Position numbers and translations under genes: made by a program
The notes under the pieces: generated by a model
The model's database searches: none
What the model was told of the DNA's origin: nothing
What the model saw: the letters and a program-made list of their open reading frames with translations, nothing else
Shown: piece after piece, positions 1 to 4,929 of the stretch
Layout: each line of letters begins with the position of its first letter
Position numbering within the stretch: position 1 is the stretch's first letter
DNA from: Bordetella parapertussis
GTDB taxonomy: Bacteria; Pseudomonadota; Gammaproteobacteria; Burkholderiales; Burkholderiaceae_C
Length of the DNA: 5,222 nucleotides
NCBI GenBank assembly: GCA_943328885.2
Contig: CALQBT020000225.1
Span: 1 to 5,222 of the forward strand
Direction of reading: 5' to 3'

Positions 1-259
1 GCTGGCGATCATCGGCGTGGTGGTCGCCGAGATGCTGACCGCCGCGGCCGGGATCGGTTACCTGGTCACACTGAACCGAACCATTCTGGACAGCCCGCGG
101 GTTTTCGCCGCGCTGATCCTGATCCTGGTGCTGTCGATTGCCTATGACGCGATGACCCGTTCGCTCGAACGCCGGCTGCTGGCCTGGCAACCGGTCAAGC
201 GCTCGCTGGCCGGCACCCGACCGGGCAGCGGCCTGAGCGCCAGTGTCTCGGCGGCCTGA
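1..259 (+). CDS. ABC transporter permease, SsuC/TauC-like (C-terminal part only)
   Basis: This is the last 85 residues of an inner-membrane permease subunit of an ABC importer; the N-terminus lies left of the window. The reading frame is open from base 2 to the TGA at 257-259. The visible part begins inside a membrane segment and carries the stretch VVVAEMLTAAAGIGYLV, which matches the conserved 'aEm...GlGyl' region near the C-terminus of nitrate/sulfonate/taurine-type permeases (BPD_transp_1 family). A second strongly hydrophobic helix follows (FAALILILVLSIAYDAM), then a basic cytoplasmic end with SLERRLLAWQP, also typical of these permeases. A low-complexity Ser/Ala/Gly tail ends the protein. 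The EAA loop that contacts the ATPase is not visible, so it must lie upstream. Related importers carry sulfonates, nitrate, cyanate or thiamine precursors. The substrate cannot be decided from this fragment. The MetE-like gene 46 nt downstream is probably in the same operon. Confidence 0.88.
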   Translation, partial: LAIIGVVVAEMLTAAAGIGYLVTLNRTILDSPRVFAALILILVLSIAYDAMTRSLERRLLAWQPVKRSLAGTRPGSGLSASVSAA

Positions 260-305
260 GCCGTCGTCCTGTCTTAACTGAATCGTCCAACCTGAGGAAT
301 TCGTC

Positions 306-1343
306 ATGCCCATGCCTACCCATCTGCTGCCCACCACCGTCGTGGGCAGCTACCCCCAGCCTGATTGGCTGATCGATCGGGAGATGCTGTCGAAGATGGT
401 GCCGCGCACCCGGGTCAAGGAACTCTGGCGCGTCGCGCCTGAGTTCCTGGAGCAGGCGCAGGACGACGCCACGCTGCTGGCCATACGCGACATGGAGCGG
501 GCCGGCATCGACATCATCACCGACGGCGAGGTGCGTCGCGAGAGCTATTCGAACCGGTTCGCGACCGCGTTGGAGGGCATGGACAACGACAAGCCTGGTG
601 TGATCCGGGCGCGAAACGGCACGGAAACCCTGGTGCCGAGGGTGGTGGCGCGGCTGCGCCGCACCGAAGCGATCGAGCGGCGCGACATGGAGTTCCTGCG
701 CCGCAACACGAGCTTGGCTGCCAAGATCACGCTGCCCGGCCCCTTCACGATGGCGCAACAGGCGAAGAACGAGTTCTACAAGGATGACGAGGAGATGGCG
801 ATGGACCTGGCCGCCGCCGTCAACGCCGAGGCCCTGGACCTGCAAGCCGCCGGGGCAGACGTCATCCAACTCGATGAGCCCTGGCTGCGCAACGACCCCG
901 AGGCCGCCAAACGCTACGCCGTCAAGGTGATCAACCGCGCCCTCGAAGGGATCACGGTGCCCACCGTCGTGCACCTTTGCTTTGGCTACGCCGCGGTCGT
1001 GCACGGCCAGAAGCCGACCGGTTACTCCTTCCTGCCAGGCCTGGCCGACAGCCATGCCCGGCAGATCTCGATCGAGGCGGCGCAGCCGCGGCTGGACCTG
1101 GGCGTGCTCAGCGATCTCGCGGGCAAGAAGATCATGCTCGGCGTGCTCGATCTGGGCAACCTGCGCGTGGAGTCGGCTGAAACCGTCGCCGAGCGCATCC
1201 GGGCGGGTCTGAAATACGTGCGACCCGAGAACCTGATTCCGGCCCCCGATTGCGGCATGAAGTACTTGCCCCGCGAGGTCGCCTTCGGCAAGCTCAAGGC
1301 GCTGGTCGAGGGCGCTCGGATCGTCCGGGCCGAAATCTCCTGA
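306..1343 (+). CDS. Cobalamin-independent methionine synthase (MetE) C-terminal-domain-like methyltransferase
   Basis: This 345-residue cytosolic protein corresponds to the catalytic C-terminal barrel of MetE (family PF01717). Full MetE is about 750 residues, and the N-terminal folate-binding half is absent. It opens with TTVVGSYPQP (residues 10-19), the usual first strand of the barrel. The zinc-site residues can be aligned with those of E. coli MetE: His223 and Cys225 in HLCFG, Glu257 in ISIEAAQ, and Cys316 in PAPDCGMKYLPR. Asp190 in QLDEPW matches the substrate-binding aspartate of the family's QIDEPA motif. A zinc-dependent methyl or alkyl transfer to a thiol is therefore likely. Family members of this length include core-MetE enzymes, which can use methyl donors other than folate, and epoxyalkane:coenzyme M transferases, so the real substrate is open. 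The ATG at 306 has GAGGA at 294-298, 7 nt away; a second ATG at 312 is less well placed. It follows the permease closely and may be co-transcribed with it. Confidence 0.9.
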   Translation: MPMPTHLLPTTVVGSYPQPDWLIDREMLSKMVPRTRVKELWRVAPEFLEQAQDDATLLAIRDMERAGIDIITDGEVRRESYSNRFATALEGMDNDKPGVIRARNGTETLVPRVVARLRRTEAIERRDMEFLRRNTSLAAKITLPGPFTMAQQAKNEFYKDDEEMAMDLAAAVNAEALDLQAAGADVIQLDEPWLRNDPEAAKRYAVKVINRALEGITVPTVVHLCFGYAAVVHGQKPTGYSFLPGLADSHARQISIEAAQPRLDLGVLSDLAGKKIMLGVLDLGNLRVESAETVAERIRAGLKYVRPENLIPAPDCGMKYLPREVAFGKLKALVEGARIVRAEIS

Positions 1344-1361
1344 GCCGGGGCTGAGCCGGCC

Positions 1362-1380
1362 CGCCGCCCCGGGTGCGGCG
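1362..1380. terminator. Possible bidirectional terminator hairpin in the convergent gap
   Basis: The 44-nt gap between the two converging genes contains CGCCGC (1362-1367) and GCGGCG (1375-1380) around a 7-nt loop. An alternative overlapping hairpin pairs CCGGGGC (1345-1351) with GCCCCGG (1366-1372). Neither is followed by a clear T-run in either direction. Intrinsic termination is thus only suggested, and in GC-rich DNA such hairpins also arise by chance. Its position between tail-to-tail genes is the main support. Confidence 0.3.
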
Positions 1381-1387
1381 TTGCGCC

Positions 1388-2419
1388 TCAGGAAGAGCCG
1401 ATGGACAGCAGGTTTTCGACCGGGCGGTACAGCGCTTCCAGGTAGGCGATGTCGTCGGCCGCCAGCTCGATCTCAGTGGCCGCGACGAGTTGGTCGAGTT
1501 GCTCGAGCTTGGAGATGCCCACCACCGGCGCGGTGATGCCGGGCTTGGACAGCAGCCAGGCCAGCGCGATCTGGGCCGGGGCCTTGCCGTACTTGGCGGC
1601 GACTTCGATCACGCGGTCGGCAATCGGAAACACCGCGTCACCCCGGTAGAGGCCTTCGGTGCGAATCCGGTCGCCGCCTTGCGAGCGCGCTGTCAGTCCG
1701 GCTGCGAAGCCACCTTTGTACGAGCCGGTGAGGATGCCGCGCGCCAGCGGCGACCAGGGCATCAAGGCCACACCGCTCTTCTTGCAATACGGAATCATCT
1801 CCCGCTCTTCTTCCCGATACACCAGGTTGTAGTGGTTCTGCATCGAGACGAACTGGGTCCAGCCATGCATCTTCGCGGTCAGTTGCAGCTCTGCGAATTG
1901 CCAGGCGAACATCGAGGAGCCGCCGAGGTAGAGCACCTTGCCCGCTTTCACCAGGTCGTGCAGTGCCTCCATCGTTTCTTCGATCGGCACCTGCGCGGCC
2001 CCCGGCACGCCCTGCGGGTGGCGATGGATGACCAGGTGATCGATGTAGTCCAGACCGAGCCGTTCCAGGCAAGCATTGACGCCTTCCATCACATGCTTGC
2101 GCGACAGACCGCCCTGGTTGGCGCCGCGCCCCATCGGCATCGCGATCTTGGTGGCGAGCACATACTCGTCGCGGGGCAACAACTCGCGCAGCAATTGGCC
2201 GACCACCCGCTCGCTGGCGCCGATGCCGTAGACGTCTGCGCAGTCGAAATAGAACAGTCCGCGATCGATGGCCGCCTTGAACAGCGGCCGGGCATCGTCC
2301 GGACCCAGCGTCCAGTCGCCTTGGTGGCCGCGACCGGGCTCGCCGAAGTTCATCGTGCCCAAACACAGGCGCGAGACCTTCAGGCCGCAGTTGTTGCCGA
2401 GTTGAACAGTCTTGAGCAT
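1388..2419 (-). CDS. Aldo/keto reductase (NADPH-dependent oxidoreductase, YajO/aryl-alcohol-dehydrogenase type)
   Basis: This cytosolic (alpha/beta)8-barrel reductase of 343 residues is predicted to reduce an aldehyde or ketone with NAD(P)H. The catalytic tetrad is complete: Asp59 and Tyr64 in FDCADVYG, Lys91 in VLATK, and His132 in VIHRHP (numbered from the start given here). Other family hallmarks are LCLGTMNFG near the N-terminus, SMQNHYNLVYREEE (residues 192-205), PWSPLARGILTG (221-232) and the cofactor-phosphate segment VVGISKLEQLDQL (299-311). Length and motifs fit the YajO/AKR9/AKR11-like branch. The start is a choice. ATG 2419-2417 gives the N-terminus MLKTVQLG, where homologues normally begin; an in-frame ATG at 2446-2444 would add nine residues. 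Neither has a good Shine-Dalgarno. The gene lies 88 nt downstream of the DOPA-dioxygenase-like gene on the same strand and may be transcribed with it. It converges on the MetE-like gene. The substrate is unknown. Confidence 0.93.
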   Translation of the reverse strand: MLKTVQLGNNCGLKVSRLCLGTMNFGEPGRGHQGDWTLGPDDARPLFKAAIDRGLFYFDCADVYGIGASERVVGQLLRELLPRDEYVLATKIAMPMGRGANQGGLSRKHVMEGVNACLERLGLDYIDHLVIHRHPQGVPGAAQVPIEETMEALHDLVKAGKVLYLGGSSMFAWQFAELQLTAKMHGWTQFVSMQNHYNLVYREEEREMIPYCKKSGVALMPWSPLARGILTGSYKGGFAAGLTARSQGGDRIRTEGLYRGDAVFPIADRVIEVAAKYGKAPAQIALAWLLSKPGITAPVVGISKLEQLDQLVAATEIELAADDIAYLEALYRPVENLLSIGSS

Positions 2420-2507
2420 GGGAATATTTTCGGAGGTCCGCCACATGGCCGCACCATGCTACCAGCCGGTTTGCCAGCGGGCCTGTCCGGTCCGCACCGC
2501 GTCGCGC

Positions 2508-2861
2508 TCAGCCGCCCAGGGCCGCCAGATTCAAGCCATGAGACTGGCCGAGCCAGAGCGCGCAGTCGCGGTGGTCGCGCAACTCGTCGTCGGTGTTGGG
2601 GTGAATGAACAAGTCGAGCGCGCCGTGCTTGAGCGTGAGCCAGCTCAGGACCTGCGCCAAGTGAGCCGTTGGAACAGACATCTGGTAGCTCCACATCGGG
2701 TGCGGGCCCACGGCTCGTTCGTGGAAACGGCCCATCTCCATCTTCCCGGCCAGTGCGACCTCGATCCGTTCGCGCAGCGCCCAGGCGGCATCCCGGCTGG
2801 CGGCATCGAAGTACACATGGGCATGCCAGCTGCAAATCACGGAAGGTTCAACAGGCTTCAC
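2508..2861 (-). CDS. DOPA 4,5-dioxygenase family protein
   Basis: This small protein of 117 residues matches the DOPA 4,5-dioxygenase family (PF08883, the fungal DodA type) in length and motifs. Visible hallmarks are SWHAHVYFD (residues 11-19), the helix AAWALRERIE, MGRFHERAVGPHPMWSYQMSV (43-63, split by a basic turn) and LFIHPNTDDEL with DHRDCALWLG (84-105). Histidines 13, 15, 54, 87 and 97 are the candidate metal ligands or catalytic residues. Fungal members cleave the catechol ring of L-DOPA. Most bacterial members have no known physiological substrate, so extradiol cleavage of some catechol is inference only. The start is a GTG at 2861-2859, chosen because GGAG sits 6 nt upstream and because the frame further upstream (to 3143) loses all family similarity and runs into the divergent gene. 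It is divergent from the crotonase gene and precedes the aldo/keto reductase gene on the same strand. Confidence 0.85.
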   Translation of the reverse strand: MKPVEPSVICSWHAHVYFDAASRDAAWALRERIEVALAGKMEMGRFHERAVGPHPMWSYQMSVPTAHLAQVLSWLTLKHGALDLFIHPNTDDELRDHRDCALWLGQSHGLNLAALGG

Positions 2862-2867
2862 CGGATT

Positions 2868-2871
2868 CTCC
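2868..2871 (-). promoter_or_regulatory. Ribosome binding site that fixes the GTG start of the dioxygenase-like gene
   Basis: Read on the minus strand, GGAG at 2871-2868 is followed by a 6-nt spacer and GTG at 2861-2859. No ATG lies between this GTG and the first conserved residues (SWHAHVYF). The signal therefore decides the start against a 94-residue longer, unconserved version of the frame. Confidence 0.65.
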
Positions 2872-2935
2872 GTTGGTGGCGGGCTTGGCCGGCGTGGCGA
2901 GCAGGCACGCGTGGGCCGGCAGCATAAGAGATCGG

Positions 2936-2951
2936 GCCGGCGCCCGCCGGC
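2936..2951. repeat. GC-rich palindrome in the divergent intergenic region
   Basis: GCCGGCG (2936-2942) and CGCCGGC (2945-2951) form perfect 7-bp arms around a 2-nt centre. It lies between the divergent dioxygenase-like and crotonase genes. It could be a regulator half of a paired site with the inverted repeat centred 31-32 bp to the right. Such GC palindromes are frequent by chance at this base composition. Confidence 0.3.
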
Positions 2952-2965
2952 ATCGCTGCTGTGCC

Positions 2966-2984
2966 GCCGATGCGTATCATCGGC
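2966..2984. promoter_or_regulatory. Candidate operator: 19-bp inverted repeat between divergent genes
   Basis: GCCGATG (2966-2972), spacer CGTAT, then CATCGGC (2978-2984) form perfect 7-bp arms. The element lies within the 221-nt region from which two gene groups diverge, about 100 nt upstream of both the crotonase start and the dioxygenase-like start. TATCAT at 2975-2980 inside it resembles a sigma-70 -10 box for rightward transcription (5 of 6 matches), although no good -35 hexamer is found 16-18 nt upstream. A repressor bound here could cover that promoter. Which regulator family would bind is not evident, and no regulator gene is in the window. Confidence 0.35.
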
Positions 2985-3082
2985 CTCAAGCAGGGAGCCA
3001 TCGGCGCCTTCGACCGCCGCCATCAGGGCGAACCGGGGCATCACCCCCGGCAACAGGGCAGAAATCGCAAGAGGGTATTCCG

Positions 3083-3889
3083 ATGGCCGCTGATTTTGTT
3101 TCCCCCACTGAGCGCGTGCAAGTTCGCCTAGAAGACGGCGCACTGCACATCGTTTTCAACAACCTGGCCAGGCACAACGCGCTGAGCGTGGACATGTGGG
3201 GCGCCGTGCCGGCGCTGCTGGCCCAGGCCGCGCAGGACGATCGCGTGCGTCTGGTGGTGTTCTCGGGCGCAGGCCAGAAGGCTTTTGTCTCGGGCGCTGA
3301 CATCTCGCAGTTCGAGGACCAGCGCGCCGCGAAACAGGCGGTCGAGCATTACGAGGCGCTGGCCGAGGATGCGTTGATGAGCATCTACCGCTCGCCCAAG
3401 CCCACGCTGGCCTGCATCCGCGGCTGGTGCATCGGCGGCGGCGTGAACGTGGCGATCAGCTGCGACATCCGCATCGCCGCCAGCGACGCGGTGTTTGCGG
3501 TTCCCGCCGCCAGGCTGGGCCTGGGCTACCGCTATTCCGCGCTGCAGAACCTGGTCGACCTGATCGGCGTGGGCGCGACAAAAGACATTTTCTACACCGG
3601 GCGCCGCATCGACGCTGATGAAGCGCTGCGCCTGGGGCTGGTGTCGCGCATCTGCGCGGTCGAGCAACTGCCTGCGCTGCTGGCCGAATACACCGGCAGC
3701 ATCGCCGCGAACGCGCCGCTGACCATCGCTGCAGCCAAGGGCATCATCGGCGAGATCCTCAAGCCCGCGCCCGACTTCGACGCCGCACGTTGCCGCGAAC
3801 TCATCCTCGGCTGCTTTGACAGCGAGGACTACGCCGAAGGCCGCCGCGCGTTCATGGAAAAGCGCCCGCCTCAATTCAAGGGCCGCTGA
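3083..3889 (+). CDS. Enoyl-CoA hydratase/isomerase (crotonase) family protein with non-canonical active site
   Basis: This cytosolic 268-residue protein has the length and fold signature of the crotonase superfamily, which acts on acyl-CoA thioesters. The oxyanion-hole segments are present: AFVSGADISQF (residues 67-77) and GWCIGGGVNVA (114-124), followed by SCDIRIAASDAVF (126-138). The C-terminal half has the usual GRRIDADEALRLGLVSRI (173-190) and a late FMEKRPPQFKGR end. Aligned with rat mitochondrial hydratase, the two catalytic glutamates are replaced: Glu144 by Asn122 (GGGVNVA) and Glu164 by Ala142 (FAVPAARLGLGY). Ordinary hydration by the two-glutamate mechanism is therefore doubtful. 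An isomerase, hydrolase, lyase or other crotonase reaction is equally possible. ATG 3083 has GAGGG at 3071-3075, 7 nt away; the open frame further upstream overlaps the opposite-strand gene and is not coding. It heads a probable operon with the MDR gene 28 nt downstream. Confidence 0.92.
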   Translation: MAADFVSPTERVQVRLEDGALHIVFNNLARHNALSVDMWGAVPALLAQAAQDDRVRLVVFSGAGQKAFVSGADISQFEDQRAAKQAVEHYEALAEDALMSIYRSPKPTLACIRGWCIGGGVNVAISCDIRIAASDAVFAVPAARLGLGYRYSALQNLVDLIGVGATKDIFYTGRRIDADEALRLGLVSRICAVEQLPALLAEYTGSIAANAPLTIAAAKGIIGEILKPAPDFDAARCRELILGCFDSEDYAEGRRAFMEKRPPQFKGR

Positions 3890-3917
3890 GCGCAGCGCCC
3901 GTCACCAGGATGCCCCG

Positions 3918-4892
3918 ATGAAGTCCTATGCCCTGCGTGTCGAAGGCGCGAAAGCCGTGTTGCAGCTGGGTGACGCGCCCAGGCCCGAACCCGGTCCTGG
4001 CCAGTTGTTGCTGAAGATGCACGCCGCGGCGCTGAACCGAGGCGAGTTCATCCCGGGCGGGCTGATCAAGGCCGGCGCTGCCAAGCCTGCGGGCATCGAG
4101 GGCGCAGGCGAGATCGTCGCGCTCGGCGCGGGGGTCGGCAGCCTGGCGATCGGTCAGCGCGTGATGGGTCGTTGTTCAGCGGCGTTCTCTGAGTACGCGC
4201 TGATGGACGCGCGCGAAGCACTGCCGGTGCCGGCCGGTCTGGCGATGGAATCGGCGGCCGCGTTGCCGCTGACCCTGCTGGTGGTGCACGACATGCTGGT
4301 GCTGCAGGGCCGTCTAAAGCCCGGCGAATGGCTGCTCGTGACCGGTGTGTCCTCAGGCGTGGGCGTGGCCTCGCTGCAGGTGGCCAAGGTGCTGGGGGCG
4401 CGCGTCATCGGCAGCTCGGGGTCGGCGAGCAAACTGCAGCGCCTGAAGGCGCTGGGCCTGGACCTGGCGATCCACACCCGCGCGCCGGATTTCGCGGCCA
4501 CGGTGATGCAGGCCACCGACGGCCACGGCGTCGACCTGGTGGTCAACACGGTGGGCGGCAGCGTCTTCGCCGAATGCGTGCGCACACTGGCCTTCGAAGG
4601 GCGCTTGGCCACCGTCGGTTATGTGGACCTGTCACTCACCGCTGAGATCGACCTGCAGGCGCTGCACGCCAAGCGGCTGACGCTGTTTGGCGTGTCGAAC
4701 AAGCTGCGCAGCGCCGAGCAGCGGGCTGCGGGCGTGCCCGCCTGCCTGGCCGAACTGGGGCCAGCGATCGCCGACGGTCGACTGCGGCCGCTGGTCGACC
4801 GCGTGTTCGCGTTCGACGAGCTCGCGGCAGCGCAGGCCTACATGGAATCCAACCAGCACCTGGGCAAGATCGTGCTGAAAATTGGCGACTGA
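3918..4892 (+). CDS. Quinone oxidoreductase-like zinc-free MDR family protein
   Basis: This cytosolic reductase of 324 residues belongs to the medium-chain dehydrogenase/reductase superfamily, NADPH:quinone oxidoreductase branch. Residues 1 to about 115 form the GroES-like domain, with PGPGQLLLKMHAAALNRGEF (26-45) and GIEGAGEIVALGAGV (59-73). The Rossmann domain follows, with the nucleotide-binding loop VTGVSSGVGVASLQVAKVLGA (141-161, key glycines 143, 147 and 149), then VIGSSGSASKLQRLKALG and DLVVNTVGG (206-214). Where zinc-dependent alcohol dehydrogenases have their catalytic Cys, this protein has LNRGEF, and the structural four-Cys lobe is absent, so it is zinc-free. It is likely to reduce an activated C=C bond or a quinone with NADPH; the substrate is unknown. 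ATG 3918 has AGGA at 3907-3910, 7 nt away. It lies 28 nt behind the crotonase gene and 37 nt before the broken Bug gene, which suggests a single transcript. Confidence 0.92.
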   Translation: MKSYALRVEGAKAVLQLGDAPRPEPGPGQLLLKMHAAALNRGEFIPGGLIKAGAAKPAGIEGAGEIVALGAGVGSLAIGQRVMGRCSAAFSEYALMDAREALPVPAGLAMESAAALPLTLLVVHDMLVLQGRLKPGEWLLVTGVSSGVGVASLQVAKVLGARVIGSSGSASKLQRLKALGLDLAIHTRAPDFAATVMQATDGHGVDLVVNTVGGSVFAECVRTLAFEGRLATVGYVDLSLTAEIDLQALHAKRLTLFGVSNKLRSAEQRAAGVPACLAELGPAIADGRLRPLVDRVFAFDELAAAQAYMESNQHLGKIVLKIGD

Positions 4893-4904
4893 AGCCTGAT
4901 CTGC

Positions 4905-4928
4905 GCAGCCACGCAGCCACGCAGCCAC
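4905..4928 (+). repeat. Tandem repeat, 3 copies of the 8-bp unit GCAGCCAC, abutting a start codon
   Basis: Three perfect copies lie at 4905-4912, 4913-4920 and 4921-4928, ending one base before the ATG at 4930. They fill the place where a Shine-Dalgarno would sit, and no purine-rich site is visible within 20 nt of the ATG. Copy-number changes by strand slippage would alter the leader in 8-nt steps. Confidence 0.9.
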
Positions 4929-4929
4929 G

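Noticed and set aside
195..1055. Long open frame of 286 codons on the minus strand
   Set aside because: It is antisense to the MetE-like gene, whose motifs are unmistakable. The translation is rich in Arg, His, Gly and Val without recognisable domains, as expected from a GC-rich antisense frame.
2471..2490. Sigma-54-like TGGCA ... TGGT pattern on the minus strand upstream of the aldo/keto reductase
   Set aside because: The -12 element lacks the required GC, and nothing else supports a sigma-54 promoter.
1373..2608. Long open frame of 411 codons on the plus strand
   Set aside because: It is antisense to the aldo/keto reductase and continues into the dioxygenase-like gene. It shows no family motif and no ribosome binding site.
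2669..3082. 138-codon upstream extension of the crotonase frame
   Set aside because: It overlaps the opposite-strand dioxygenase-like gene and has no crotonase similarity. A well-spaced GAGGG precedes the ATG at 3083.
2862..3143. 94-codon N-terminal extension of the dioxygenase-like protein
   Set aside because: The sequence is unconserved and low in complexity and overlaps the start of the divergent gene. The GTG at 2861 has a good ribosome binding site and gives the family's usual length.
3128..3874. Open frame of 248 codons on the minus strand
   Set aside because: It mirrors the crotonase gene codon for codon and has a composition typical of antisense shadows.
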